Below are positions 52,012 to 63,018 of a stretch of 64,000 bases of DNA, one piece after another (the first letter of the stretch is position 1; every line of letters begins with the position of its first letter). The DNA is taken from positions 41,447,102-41,511,101 of the forward strand of contig JAKSZU010000020.1 of NCBI GenBank assembly GCA_026018925.1, read 5' to 3'. This DNA is from Tupaia tana. Its lineage: Eukaryota; Chordata; Mammalia; Scandentia; Tupaiidae. The notes under the pieces were generated by a model. That model searched no databases. It had not been told where the DNA came from and worked only from the letters and a program-made list of their open reading frames with translations. The translations under genes and the position numbers were made by a program.

Positions 52012-52596
52012 CTGGTCGGGGTCTGGAGGCCCGTCCTCCTGCAAAGACAGAGAAGGGAAAGGACGGGGTTCCCAGCCTGCTCATCACTCCCCAACACGAG
52101 CTCCCTGGGGCGGCATAGGCGAGTAGATTTATCAAGGATCCTACAAATGAAGCTGAGTTTTTAGGTTAGATTGCTTTGACAGGGAAGGATTTTACAAGTT
52201 AGTGAAGGTTTGGCATTAAAGCAATTCACAGGGTTAATTTTGGGGGAATCAAACCTCACAAGGTACCAGCTTAAAAGGTTCAGAGGAAAGGCTTTCTAGC
52301 AAAACCGTAAACATAATAATGCATGCAAAATACCGTGGATGCCAGGGACTGATACCTCCAAAATAGGCAGCTGATTTTCTGCCCTCGCCTGCCCTCTCCC
52401 GACCACAGGGAAGAAGTAAACATTCCTGTGGACCCAGAGCAGGGGGAAGATCTAGGCAAAGCCAGAAGCCAACATAATTGTTCCCAGCAAATTCTCCACC
52501 AAGGATTCCCTGTACCTTCCCCAGAAGGATCCTCAAGTTTTGAAACTTTATGTCTCTAGATGAATCTTGTTTACTAAAAAAAAAATTATTTGCATT

Positions 52597-52775
52597 GGGG
52601 CTAGCAGGTGGTGTGGTGGTTGGGCTCCTGGACTCCCACGTGGCCGACCGCAGTTTGAGTCCTAGACCTGGCAGCTTGCTGTCTCACTTTCCCTCTCTCT
52701 CTGGTGAGCGCACATGCTCTGTAGCAAATTAAGATAATGATAATGACAAATAAAACGAAATACTTCTTAAAAATG
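52597..52775 (+). repeat. tRNA-derived SINE, short form
   Basis: GGGCTAGCAGGTGGTGTGG head. ATTTGCAT occurs on both sides as a probable target duplication. Confidence 0.85.
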
Positions 52776-53625
52776 ATTTGCATCAAGGATATTAAACAAA
52801 AATGAGATAACGCTACACACCTATCAGAATTGGTCACAGCCAAACCTTGGCAATCCCAAGTACTGGAAAGACACAGAGCAACTGGAACCTGATACCCTGC
52901 TGGTGGGGATGGACAATGGTGCAGCCACGCCAAGACCAGTGTGGTGATTTCTTGTAAAATTAAACAGCATCCCAGCTCAGAATAAACCCAAATGCATTCT
53001 ACATGCTCATGTTGAAGATACTCTTGAAAAGGCAAAACTGGAAAGACAGAGGGACCAGTGGGTGGTGTGGTGGTTAAGGTGCTGGACACGCCCACATGAC
53101 TGACCACGGTTCGAGTCCTGGACCTGGTGGCTTGCTTCCTCACTTTCTCTCTCTCTCTCTGTTCAAATTAAAAAAATAAATAAATTGGGGCCAGCAGGTG
53201 GCATGGTGGTTAAGACGCTGGAATTCCCACATGGCTGACCACGGTTCGAGTCCCAGGCCTAGTGGCTTGCTTTCTTACCTTCCCCTCTCTCTCTTTCTCT
53301 GGCAAAACTCATGTGAAATAATAATTAAATAAATAAATAAAATAATTCTTTAAAAAATAAATAAATAAATGAATAAATAAATTTAAAATAAATAATTCTC
53401 TTTAAAAAAAATCTAGAAGTACAGAAACCAAGTGGTTGCCAGGTCTGGGAGTGGCTTTAAGTAGACTCTAAAGTGCTACCAGTGAGTTTTCTGGAGTTCT
53501 GGAAGTGCTCTGTCTCTTGACTGTGGTTACATGCTGCACGTGTCTTTCAAAACTCAACAACTGTACACTTAAAAAGGTGAATGTTACTGTGTATAAATCA
53601 TCTCTCAATAAACCTGACTTTTTTT
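52776..53625 (+). repeat. L1 3' end (L1M type), interrupted by two SINEs
   Basis: ACACCTATCAGAATTGGTCA, GAGCAACTGGAACC, CCCTGCTGGTGGGGATGG and finally ACTGTACACTTAAAAAGGTG with CAATAAACCTGA are L1M landmarks in sense order. Confidence 0.75.
53052..53410 (+). repeat. Two short-form SINEs in tandem
   Basis: 53052-53180 and 53187-53410 follow each other in the same orientation. The second has the TTGGGGCCAGCAGGTGGCATGG head and a long (AAAT)n tail. Confidence 0.85.
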
Positions 53626-54232
53626 TTTTTTTGATGTTTTTGCCTTAGGGGCATGTGCACTCACTGGAGAGAAAGAGGGAGACAGAGACAGTGAGAGGGA
53701 AAGTGAGAAATCACCCCCCAGGAGGGATGGCCACACCTAGTCCCTTCTCCATTCTCTTCCTGGGATCTTGGGCACACATGCACTTGTGCGTGATTTTCTT
53801 TCTCTTTCTTTTTTAAAAATTATTTTATTGAACTTTATTTTATTTACGCATTTATTTTAAATTTACCAGAGAGGGACAGAGTAAGAGAGAGAGAGAGAAA
53901 GTGATAAAGCAAGCTGCCAGGTCCGGGACTAAAACTGGGATCAGTCATGTGTGAATTCAATGTCTTTTTTTTTTTTTTTGGAGAGGTTTTCACTATACGG
54001 CATGTGCGCTCGCCAGACAGACAGAGAGAGACATTGAGACAGAAAGTGAGAAATCACCCCCCAAGGGGGATGGTCACGCCACAATCCCTTCTCCTTCATT
54101 CTCCTCTCGGGATCTTGGGCATGCACGCACACGCGCCCGGCGTGAGTTTTAAGCCACCGGGTCCGGGACTTGAACCGCGGTCGACTACATGGTAGTCCAG
54201 TGACATAGCCATTATGCTAACTGCTGGTCCCA
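53625..54232 (-). repeat. Three reversed tRNA-SINEs (long, short, long)
   Basis: 53625-53795 is a long form missing its head, 53810-53962 a short form missing its head, and 53963-54232 a complete long form ending CTAACTGCTGGTCCC. The order suggests repeated insertion into earlier copies. Confidence 0.78.
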
Positions 54233-54312
54233 ATAAATAATTCTTAAAAAAAATAAAGAAAGAAGAAATACCCCCTTTTTCCTTTCTTCTCGTTATTTAA
54301 AAGCTGTACATG

Positions 54313-54483
54313 TGGGGCCAGAGGGTGGCACGGCAGTTAAGGCGCTGGATCGCAGATGGCCAGCTGTGCGGTTGGATTCCTGGCCTGGCGCGGCTTGGGT
54401 ACACGAGTGCCTGTCCAAAATCACAAGAGGAGAACACAGGAAAAGGGACTGTGGTGTGGCCTCGCCCCGGGGGGCACCTTCTC

Positions 54484-54516
<33 letters not shown>

Positions 54517-54932
54517 GAGTGCATGAGCCCTATAGCAAACTTAAAAAAAAAAAAAAACATATGAATGAACTACTGTTCCTAATTAGTAGGCTGTCGATCA
54601 TTACTGCTACACGGGGCTGGGAGGATTCCAACTGGAAATAAGGAATTATGGTGTCGGGACCAGCAGTTGGTGTAATAGTGGCTATGTCGCTGGACTCCCA
54701 TGTAGCCGACTATGGTTCGAGTCCTGGACCCAGTGGCTTAAACTCACACCGGGACTGTGTGCGTGCATGCCCAAGATCCCGAGAGGAGAATGGAGGAGAA
54801 GGGATTGCGGCGTGGCCATCCCCCCTTGGGGGTGATTTCTCGCTTTCTGTCTCTCTCTCTCTCTCTGGTGAGTATACATGCCCTATAGCAAAAATGTCTC
54901 AAAAAAAAAAAAAAACCCTCTCAAAAAAAAAG
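54313..54932 (+). repeat. Two long-form SINEs
   Basis: 54313-54560 has a diverged head (GGGGCCAGAGGGTGGCACGG) and a (TC)n run at 54483-54514. 54655-54932 is near-consensus with the TCGGGACCAGCAGTTGGTG head. Confidence 0.85.
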
Positions 54933-55014
54933 GAATTATGTTGCATTAATTATCCCTTGGTCTTCCTTGTAGACGAATGTACAAGTTTCTGTAGGGTTTT
55001 TAAAATATTTTTGT

Positions 55015-55258
55015 TTGTTTTTTTAATTTTCTAGAGCGTATGTGCACTGGCTGGAGAAAGACCGAGGGAAAGAAGCAAAGTGAGAAAGACCCCCCCCCCC
55101 AATGGGGCACAGTCACACTGCAGTCCCCCATCTCTCCCTCCCTTTGGGATTTTGGGCACGTGTGCACACACACGTCCGGCATTTCTCCAGCCACTGAGTT
55201 TGGGATTAGGACACATGGAATCCAGCTGTCTTAACCACCATGCCACTGGCTGGACATG
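55015..55258 (-). repeat. Old reversed tRNA-SINE
   Basis: AGAGCGTATGTGCACTGGC, CAATGGGGCACAGTCACACTGC, and CCACTGGCTGGAC end. Confidence 0.6.
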
Positions 55259-55609
55259 CTTTTGGAAATCTTGAAGTTTCTTACAGATACCCTAATTTCT
55301 ATGGAACTATAACCTGGGCCTGAGGTACAGACTGGGACCCACTGGGCAAGTGGGGACCCAGAAAACAGCAGAAAGCCTGGGAGGTCCCCACCTGGGGCTG
55401 GCAGCTGTTTATGACTGAGGCAGACGCCAGGTAGAGAAAACAAAGCCGGGTTTTAATTCAAATGCTTCTGGCCGCAATCCCGAAGTGCTCCTGTCAGCCC
55501 TCTCCCTGGTAGAACCTCCTGACATCCTGACACTGCCTGCCACCGCCTAGCCCCTGCCTTGGATCCTGCCTGGCCCCTGCGTGTCATTCCCTCCCAAGCC
55601 CAGCTGCTC

Positions 55610-55920
55610 TGGAAAGCTTTGGTTGAAATCCCAGTTTCGCTCTCAGACACACGTCTCCTGAGTGCCAGTTTCCTCCTACGCAAAACCAAAAGCGCTCTCC
55701 CTGAGGCCGCCCTGCAGAGCCTGGCCCTGGTGAGTGCTCTGTACTTATTGGGGTGTCTTCCTCCCCAACACCTGTAAGCACTTTGCACCTTTGTTGACGG
55801 CCCTAAAATAAAGTGATGATGAAGAGAGGAGCCCTACACCCATGGATGGCTGCCCCGCCCAGCGTCCAGTCGTGCATTATGACAGCCACTGTGTGCTGAG
55901 TGCCAGTCACGTGCTCGTGA
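55610..55920 (+). repeat. MIR relics
   Basis: GAGTGCCAGTTTCCTCCTACGC and CACTGTGTGCTGAGTGCCAG are MIR-like segments. Confidence 0.45.
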
Positions 55921-55984
55921 GTGAAGTTGGTACTTGCATACGGTCTTGTAATGATCGAAGTGACAAAGGGGATATAAGTGTCTG

Positions 55985-56027
55985 AATTTATTTTAAATAT
56001 TTATTTTACTTATTATCATTTTCTAAT

Positions 56028-56066
<39 letters not shown>

Positions 56067-56149
56067 GCGAGAAAGCAAGTCTAGGACTTGAACCGCGGTT
56101 GTCCATATGGGAGTCCAGCACCTTAACCCCCATACCACCTGCCGGCCCA
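55985..56149 (-). repeat. Short-form SINE with (CA)n expansion
   Basis: A short-form tail and reversed head (CACCTGCCGGCCC) flank a pure (CA) tract at about 56033-56061. Confidence 0.8.
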
Positions 56150-56211
56150 AGCATTTGCATTTATAGGAATGAGTCAGGATCTAGCCCATGAGCAGAATTT
56201 TGAAGTGTCAG

Positions 56212-56809
56212 AGTGGACCAACAAGTGGCTTGGAGGTTAAAGGTGCTGGATCCCACATCGCTGGCTGTGCCACTGTCCCAGACCCACTGGACTGGGCTTC
56301 CACGTAGTCGACCGTGGTTCGAGTCCCAGACCCAGCAGCTTGAAACTAATGGTGGACGTGCGTGCCCGTACATGCGTGTGCCCAAAATCCTGAGAAGAGA
56401 ATGAGGAGAAGGGACTGTGGTGTGACCTTCCCCGGCGGGGTGATTTCTTGATTTATGTCTCTTGGTCTCTCTGGCAAGTGTACATGACCTATAGCAAAAA
56501 TCTCTCTTCGAAGAAAAAAACCCAGGAAAATCATGCTGGGCATGTGTGCATGCATGCCCCAAATCCCGAAAGGAGATTGGAAGAGAAGAGATTGCAGCAT
56601 GGCCATTCCCTTTGGGGGATAATTTCTCACTTTCCCTCTCTCTCTCCCTGTCTGTCTCTGGCAAATGCATGCACCCTAAACAAACAAGAAAAAGAAAATG
56701 TCAGAGTATTTGGCCAGCAGGTGGCATGGAGATGAAGACACTGGACCCCATATGGCTGACTGACTGACCAATTTGAGTCCTGGACCTGGTGACTTCAAAA
56801 TCACACAGG

Positions 56810-56845
<36 letters not shown>

Positions 56846-56985
56846 ATGTGCACGCGTGCATGTGTGTCCAGAACTGCAAGAGAAGAATGGAAGAGAAGGG
56901 ACTGTGGCATGACCATTCCTCACCCACAGAGGCTGATTTCTCACTTTCCCCCTTCTCTCACTCCCCCCCCTCAAAAAAGTGTCAT
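56212..56985 (+). repeat. Three long-form SINEs in tandem
   Basis: 56212-56523, 56525-56690 (lacking a head) and 56709-56985 (with a (TG)n run at 56811-56841). All end near CTATAGCAAAAA or equivalent. Confidence 0.78.
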
Positions 56986-56994
56986 AGTATCAAT

Positions 56995-57130
56995 GAGCCT
57001 CAGTTTTTTCATCTGTGAAATGGAGATAATAGTGCTATTCATTTGATTGGTGTTAAGATTAAACTAGAACATGCATGCAAAATCCCTAGCACACTACCCG
57101 GGACACACTGAGTGCTCAAGAAACAGCAAA
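56995..57130 (+). repeat. MIR
   Basis: TGAGCCTCAGTTTTTTCATC, TGTGAAATGGAGATAATAG and CACACTGAGTGCTCAAG are textbook MIR landmarks. Confidence 0.8.
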
Positions 57131-57292
57131 CAGCGAGGGCAGCACAATGCTCCTTTGCCTGGATCACGGTCAGCACACCCCATAGGGCCTCCGACTCGTC
57201 ATCCCAGCTGACTGACCAGCGGCTGAAGCTCAGGTCCTAACTGGAAATAGCACGCTCACTCATTTCAACCCAATGATGAAGGTAGCTTTTTG

Positions 57293-57547
57293 TTTGTTTT
57301 TGAGAGGTTTTTGCTATAGGGCACATGCACTCGCCAGAAAAATAGAGACAGAGAGAGAGAAAGCGAGAAATTGCCCTCCAGGGGGGATGGCCACACCGCA
57401 ATCCCTTCTCCTCCATTCTCCTCTTGGGATCTTGGGCACGCATGCATAAGCACCCGGTGTGAGTTTAAGCCACCGGGGCCAGGACTCAAACTGCAGTCGA
57501 CTACATGGGAGTCCAGCGACATAGCCATTACTAACTGCTGCTTCCGA
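57293..57547 (-). repeat. tRNA-derived SINE, long form
   Basis: TTGAGAGGTTTTTGCTATAG to ACTAACTGCTGCTTCC, with a small deletion near the head. Confidence 0.88.
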
Positions 57548-57732
57548 AGGTAGTTTTCATAACAGAGAACGCAGAAGCCAGCGCACGTGGTTCAAGGAGG
57601 CAGGGCTGGGAGGAGTAAGTGCTCTCTCTCCTTCCAAGCGCCAGTCTCCTGTTCTTGCCTGCAACTGGCTGAGCTCAGCTGGCAGCCAGAGAGCAGGGGA
57701 CCCCGCCACGTGGTCCTTAGAGGGCGCCCTTG

Positions 57733-57903
57733 GGGACCAGCAGGTGGTGCGGTGGTAAAGAAGCTGGACACTCTCACATGGCTGACCATGGTTCGAGTCC
57801 CGAACCTGGTGGCTTCCTTTCTCACTTTCCCTCTCTCTCTTTCTCTATGTGTCTCACTCTGGTCAAATTAAAAATGAATGAATAAATAAAATTAAAAAAA
57901 AAA
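57733..57903 (+). repeat. tRNA-derived SINE, short form, with TSD
   Basis: Flanked by AGAGGGCGCCCTTG at about 57719-57732 and 57904-57917. GGGACCAGCAGGTGGTGCGG head, TCAAATTAAAAATGAATG tail. Confidence 0.93.
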
Positions 57904-57917
57904 AGAGGGCGCCCTTG

Positions 57918-58715
57918 AGAAGCCTGGGGGCCTCGAGTGTGATCTGGTGGGGCGAGCAGAAAATACAGTGTATGTCAGCCCTAGGTCCCACGGCTTCTGG
58001 GTGTGGACTGCAGCTTCCTCCCGCCTGAGCGATTCTTCCAGGGGCTTGGCCACGGCTCGCCCAAGCGCGTACTTTCCTGAGACTCGGCCTTTGACCTCTA
58101 GCGCGCTCAGCACTGCTAATCTCTCCGGCTTATTGCTGCTCCTTCGTGGAGGTCGGAGCGTTCCATTCGGAGTCCTGCCATCATCCTGGTGACCCCAACT
58201 TCGTGTGAGCAGCCCAGGTGGCCTCCTAGCTTTTGGGCTTCCTCACCTTCAGTGACTTCCAGCCTGGTCCTCTTCAGCCATCAGTCCTGTGGCTCTACCT
58301 ACGTTCTTGACAGCAACTAAAGAAGCTGCCCCTCTGAAACTGCGGATTCACAGGTGTTTGCCAGGAACTGCGGAAGGCCTGACATTCACCCGACTTGGAA
58401 GGAACGAGTTACCTGGCACAGTTTTACGCGTGTTGAGAGAAAACACAAGTCTCCGGGTCTGAGAAATGAAGGTCATTTAGTTACACAGCACGAGTACGAG
58501 CCAGGCTGCTAGAATTTCTGTGCCGGTTCCGAGCCACGATTCCCATGGAGCAGTGTGGAGAGGGCTGATGGCACCTGTGCGCGCGACAGGTTGCAATGTC
58601 ACGCTGACCCTAGAAAGCACTCTCTCATAACGGGCTGTACATATATCCGAGCTCCTTAGGGCGCTGCTCCCTGTCTTCCAAGCCTAAAGGAAATCTGCCC
58701 TTTGCTCTGAAGTAA
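57918..58715. other. Intergenic, mainly unique DNA
   Basis: A reversed MIR-like piece near 58450-58510. No gene seen. Confidence 0.5.
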
Positions 58716-58730
58716 AACATTATCTCTGGA

Positions 58731-58979
58731 ACCAGCAGTCAGTGTAATGGCCATGTCGCTGGACTCCCACATAGTTGACCGCGGTTCGAGTCCCGGACCC
58801 GGTGGCTTAAACTCATGCCAGGCGCGTGTGCGTGTGTGCCAATATCCTGAGAGGAGAATGGAGGAGAAGGGATTGCGGCGTGGCCACCCTCCCGGGGATG
58901 ATTTCTCGCTTTCTCTCTGTCTCTGTCTTTCTGGCAAGCCCATGTGCCCTATGGCAAAAACCTCTCCAAAAAATAGAGA
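58731..58979 (+). repeat. tRNA-derived SINE, long form, with TSD
   Basis: AAAACATTATCTCT lies on both sides (about 58716 and 58981). AACCAGCAGTCAGTGTAATGG head, GCCCTATGGCAAAAACC tail. Confidence 0.93.
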
Positions 58980-59048
58980 AAAACATTATCTCTACTTTCT
59001 AAGGTTGTTCACTTGTTTCTACAAAAATTTACTAAAGAAACCATAGAG

Positions 59049-59305
59049 AGACCAGCAGTTAGCGTGATGGCTATGTTGCTGGACTCCCAGCAGTTCGCAT
59101 CCCGGATCCGGTGGCTTAAACTCACGCCAGGCGTGTGTAGGCAAGGTGCAAGAAGGAAGCAGAGCAACTACACAGGAGACGTTACATAACAGATTACGCT
59201 TAAGAAGCTTCCCTTCTGGTACCTGACTTTGCGAGAGAAAGCAGGCCTCTAGGCCTGGGACTCAAACCACGGCTGGCCCTGTGGGAACACCACTTGCCAG
59301 CCCCA
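59049..59305. repeat. Two SINE fragments
   Basis: 59049-59140 (+) is a long-form head cut after ACGCCAGGCGTGTG. 59222-59305 (-) is a short-form head end (ACTTGCCAGCCCC). Confidence 0.7.
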
Positions 59306-59671
59306 ACTTTACTCTTTAATTTGTAGCAAAAGACAAACCAACTAAGTAAACATAGCATTGCTGAGTTTTCCCAGGAACTGAGCCTGAGGGCCCAGCCAGA
59401 GAGCAGATGTGTCTCCAGGAAGAGGCCTTGAGGATGAAGTGGCCCTGTGCACAGGAACCTGGTGCCCACGCGTTCCCACGTGGCTGTGCGGAAGCAGGCA
59501 GGGGTCCCTTATCTTTCCCCCCTTAGATCCCCTGAGATAGTCTTTGAGCATAGTCTTCCCAAGTCACAGGGCTCCTGAATAAAGCTATCTTTCCTTTCTA
59601 CCAACACCTGCCTCTTGAGAATCGGCCTTCGAATGAGGCTGATTAGGTTAGCTGGTCTAGGTACACAAGCT

Positions 59672-59755
59672 TTTTAAAAAAAAATTATTTAACTTTACTT
59701 ATTTTAATCTGACCAGAGATGGACCGAAGGGGGAGGGGGGGAGGAGGGAGGGAGG

Positions 59756-59807
<52 letters not shown>

Positions 59808-59889
59808 AAGCCGCCAGGTCCGGGACTTGAACCTCAGTGAGCCATGTGGGATTCCGGCGCCCTTAACCACCACGCCACCTGCCGGCCCC
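59672..59889 (-). repeat. Short-form SINE with (GA)n expansion
   Basis: TTATTTAACTTTACTTATTT tail, a (GA) tract at about 59758-59804, and reversed head CACCTGCCGGCCCC. The minus-strand CT tract gives a meaningless Ser/Leu frame. Confidence 0.88.
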
Positions 59890-60049
59890 TACACTAGCAT
59901 TTCCGGGGTTGCTGGACGCGCTATTTCAGGCTTGGACCCTCTAGTCCAAGCTGGCCATGCTCGGGTCAGTCGGCCTGCACGACCCAAGTCTGGCCTTGAC
60001 GACTTCGAGACACCAGCCGATTCGCTTTGTGCACGCAACCTTCACTTTA

Positions 60050-61260
60050 CAACGCTTTGCTTTTCTGCAGGCACATCTTGGGAGCGTCAGAACCGGGTAC
60101 CAGGAACGGGAACCGCGGAAGGAATCGCGGGGCCGAGAGCTTGGCTTTCCCGCTGGTTCCTCCCAGGCCGGCTCTGTGCCTTCGGACAAGTCACCGCCCC
60201 TCTCTGGGCCTCGCGAGCGCGCGCGACAGCGAGGAGGGATGCGTGGAGCGGCCGCCCCGCCGGCAGTCACCGTGGTCGGGGAGGACACCCGGCTGGGCGT
60301 CTGCAGGCCAGGACGGCGCCCGCCTCCCCGCCGCCCCGCCTCCGCTCCGCCGCGCGGGGGCGCTCTGCGCGCCCTCGGCCTCTATGGTGCTTCCCGCGCC
60401 CCGGAAGTGGTTCTGCGGCCGGGCTGGAAAGGTCGGGCCATGGGGGGCGGAGGCCTGGAAGATGGCGTGGCGAGGCTGGGCGCAGAGAGGCTGGGGCTGC
60501 GGCCGCGGCTGCGAGGGGCTCCCCGCGGCCCTGGGCCCGCCGCGGCTGCTCGGGCGCAGGTAATGGCGCGGCGCTGGCCCCGCGCGCGGCCTCCGAGTCC
60601 GGCGCCGTCCCCGCGGGCTGTCTTCGGCCCCGCGCGTCCCGCCCGCCCTCCCGCCCGGCGCGCCCCCGGGGCCTGGCTCCCCGCGCCGCGCCGGGGAGAG
60701 GGGCCGGGGCCGGGCTGCCCGCCAGGCCGTGGCGAGCCGCGCGGGGGCCGGGGCAGCGTGCCCTCCCCGAGGCCGGGGGCGTCTGGGCTGGAGCCGGGGC
60801 CGGCGGCTTTCCCTGGTAGCCGCTGTGCGGAGTGCGGCTTATCCGTGCTGGTTCCGCGCCAGCCGCTCAATCCGAGGACGGAGGAGTCCCTTCCACGCCC
60901 CAGATCCCCCGCGTATTCGGCCTTGGTTTGATCCAGATTTTCAGCCCTGTCATTTCTGACTCCTAGACGGGTGTCTCGGATTGACCTGGCTGGTGGTAGG
61001 AAGGGTCCTGCAGTGTGAACCGACACGGCCGGCCGGTACCAAGCCACTGCCGATTGAAGGCGCTCGCGGAGTGCTTGAGGACTCTCCTCCCAGCCCACCC
61101 AACCCTGCCACATCGGAGTCGAGGCGGGTGTGGGGAGGCTACGGGAGATCGCTCCCGTGGGTTCGCGGAACGCTTGCTTACTCGGCTCGATCCATCGCAG
61201 CGGGCGGCGGGGCGCTAGTCTGTGCTCCTGGGATGGAGGGTGAGGTCAGAGCTGAGTGGT
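60050..61260. promoter_or_regulatory. CpG-island promoter of PARL
   Basis: About 1.2 kb of CpG-dense DNA covering the first PARL exon, with no TATA box. It contains an ETS/GABP site CCGGAAGTG at 60401-60409, 53 bp before the start codon, and GC boxes (CCGCCCC). The start codon itself sits in AAGATGGCG, a YY1-type motif (60459-60467). This is the pattern of housekeeping nuclear genes for mitochondrial proteins. Confidence 0.8.
60462..60559 (+). CDS. PARL: PARL exon 1 (mitochondrial rhomboid protease), partial
   Basis: Presenilin-associated rhomboid-like serine protease of the inner mitochondrial membrane, which cleaves PINK1, PGAM5 and others. Only exon 1 is here: 32 codons plus two bases of Arg, donor GTAATG. 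MAWRGWAQRGWGCG and the end LLGRR match human. The Arg-rich, acid-poor start fits a mitochondrial targeting signal. Relative to human (42 residues to the same point) the middle is about nine residues shorter, with frame kept. The catalytic rhomboid domain lies beyond the window. An in-frame ATG at 60384 would add 26 residues, but it lies upstream of the ETS site where transcription probably starts. Confidence 0.93.
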
Positions 61261-61301
61261 CCAGATCCCCTTGTTTACCGCAGATCCCGCTTGAGATGAC
61301 C

Positions 61302-61335
61302 GGGGGTGGGGTGGGGGTGGGGGTGGGGGTGGGGC
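61302..61335 (+). repeat. (GGGGTG)n run, G-quadruplex candidate
   Basis: Six or more G-runs of 4-5 separated by single T, in PARL intron 1 just after the CpG island. On the transcribed RNA sense strand this could form a stable G-quadruplex. Confidence 0.75.
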
Positions 61336-61463
61336 AGGACAGCATGACCGCGATCACGGAAGAGTGGGATTAAAGTAGGAGCTTATTTAGGGGCAGACTT
61401 TTTTTTGAAATCTAGGTGTAGTGTTTCCTGATAAACATTTTATTTTTTAAAAAAGTAACTAGC

Positions 61464-61728
61464 TGGGACCAGCAGTTAGCGTAATGGCTATGTCGCTGGA
61501 CTCCCACATAGTCGAGGGCGGTTCGCATCCCGGACCCGGTGGTTTAAAACTCACGCCGGGCGCGTGTGTGTGCGCGCGTGCCCAAGAGGAGAATGGAGGA
61601 GAAGGGATTGCGGCGTGGCCGTCCCCCCTGGGGGGTGATTTCTCGCTTTCTGTCTCTTTGTCTCTCTGTCTGGCTAGCGGGCGAGCCCTATAGCGAAAAC
61701 CTCTCCAAAAAAAAAAAAAAAAAAAAAA
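61464..61728 (+). repeat. tRNA-derived SINE, long form, near-consensus
   Basis: TGGGACCAGCAGTTAGCGTAA head with good A box, poly-A end, and AAGTAACT repeated on both sides as target duplication. One of the youngest-looking copies. Confidence 0.93.
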
Positions 61729-61737
61729 GTAACTTGC

Positions 61738-61960
61738 TAGCTGGCACCTGCGTTCTGGAGAGCGACAGAAAGGGAAATTGAGCATACGCCCCCATGGCAA
61801 TGGTCATACTGCAATCTCTTCCTCATTTCTCCTTCCTTTTGGGGTTTTGAGCATGCATTCACATGTACTCAGGATGTTTTTCAAGTTGCCAGGCCTGGAA
61901 CAGACCAGTCGGTTATGTGGGATCCAGCAGCCGTAACTACTAGGCCACCAGTTGGCCTCG
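61738..61960 (-). repeat. Old reversed tRNA-SINE
   Basis: TGGAGAGCGACAGAAAGGG, CCCATGGCAATGGTCATACTGC and end CACCAGTTGGCC. Heavily diverged. Confidence 0.6.
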
Positions 61961-62196
61961 TAATATGCATTTCCTCCAAACTTTTTGTAGACCATGCGTA
62001 TGTCTTCTAGGCAACAGGTGTGTTAAATATTTGAGATTTGTGTACACCTCACTACTGGTTTTAGGAAGGGGAAGCCAAAGAGAACCGATTTGATTAATAA
62101 GGAGACTTCTGTACAAATTGGGCATGAAGGCCATTTGAAACACAACATGTGGATATTGAGTATTGGCATATAATTTTTTAAGAGCTTACCGTTTTG

Positions 62197-62458
62197 AGGG
62201 CCAGCGAGTGGTGTAAGGTACTGGACTCCCACACGGTCAACTGTAGTTTAGTCCTGAATCCTGCAGCTTGATCCTCATGCCAGGCGGGCGTGTGTCGTGC
62301 CCAAAAGCCCAGGAGGAGAATGGAGGAGAAGGGACTGTGGCATGGCCATCCCCCCAGGGAATGGTTTCTCACTTTCCCTCCCTGTCTTTGTCTCTCCAGC
62401 GAGCGCCTGCACCCTATGGCAAAAACTTTAAAAAACAAAACAAAACAAAACAAAAAAA
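62197..62458 (+). repeat. tRNA-derived SINE, long form
   Basis: GGGCCAGCGAGTGGTGTAAGG head, GGAGGAGAAGGGACTGTGG body, and CCCTATGGCAAAAAC tail. Confidence 0.85.
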
Positions 62459-62609
62459 ACTTGTTATTTTTATGGAAAGTTGGAAGATGGCATTTTCGTG
62501 GTTGCGCAAGAATGTTATTAACCCTGAGCTGGAAGACATTTCCCTCTGGAAATAAGCATTTGCAGTGAACGGAGATCTTGAGCTACCTTGTGTATCGCCC
62601 TTACTGGGT

Positions 62610-62760
62610 CTGTTTTGGAGTCTGTGGTTCTAACAGTATATTTGAGAATGACTCAGTGGCGATTCTGATGCAATAAACCTGAAGTAGGGCCGAGAATTTG
62701 TATTTTACAAGCACTAGAGGTGGTAATACGGGGGTCTTCTTCCAGCTATTGCTGGCCCAA
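62610..62760 (+). repeat. MER5-type DNA transposon relic
   Basis: GATTCTGATGCAATAAACCTG, then GGGCCGAGAATTTGTATTTTAC, follow the MER5A (hAT-Charlie) consensus. Confidence 0.65.
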
Positions 62761-62854
62761 GGCAGCCCACCAGCTAAGAATGGTTTCTACATTTTTAAAA
62801 CATTGTAAACAAAAATAGTGTAACAGATTTCAGTAAACCACAAAGAGGAAAATC

Positions 62855-62936
62855 TTAGGTCATTGGCAAAGTCATGACGCAATTTCTGTTTTTCTACACA
62901 AAAATGTGTCATGGCTTTCCTGATGACCCAATATTT
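62855..62936. mobile_element. Palindromic mariner-type MITE
   Basis: TTAGGTCATTGGCAAAGTCATGAC on the left and GTCATGGCTTTCCTGATGACCCAA on the right are near reverse complements around a short centre, giving an about 80-bp hairpin element. The TTAGGT ends and overall form resemble primate MADE1. It cannot code for anything. Confidence 0.65.
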
Positions 62937-63018
62937 ATGCCTGGCCTTTCACAGAAAAAGGAGAAAATCTCATTTTGGCTCTTCAACACTTTACTGTTAT
63001 CAACATCTGGCCACATTT

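Noticed and set aside
59719..60931. 324- and 366-codon plus-strand frames over the PARL CpG island
   Set aside because: GC-rich DNA has few stops. The frames start in a SINE GA tract, run through the PARL exon in another frame and ignore its splice donor.
60382..61113. 243-codon minus-strand frame in the CpG island
   Set aside because: Pro/Gly/Arg-rich composition expected of CpG-dense DNA, with no recognisable domain. An antisense transcript is possible but not supported.
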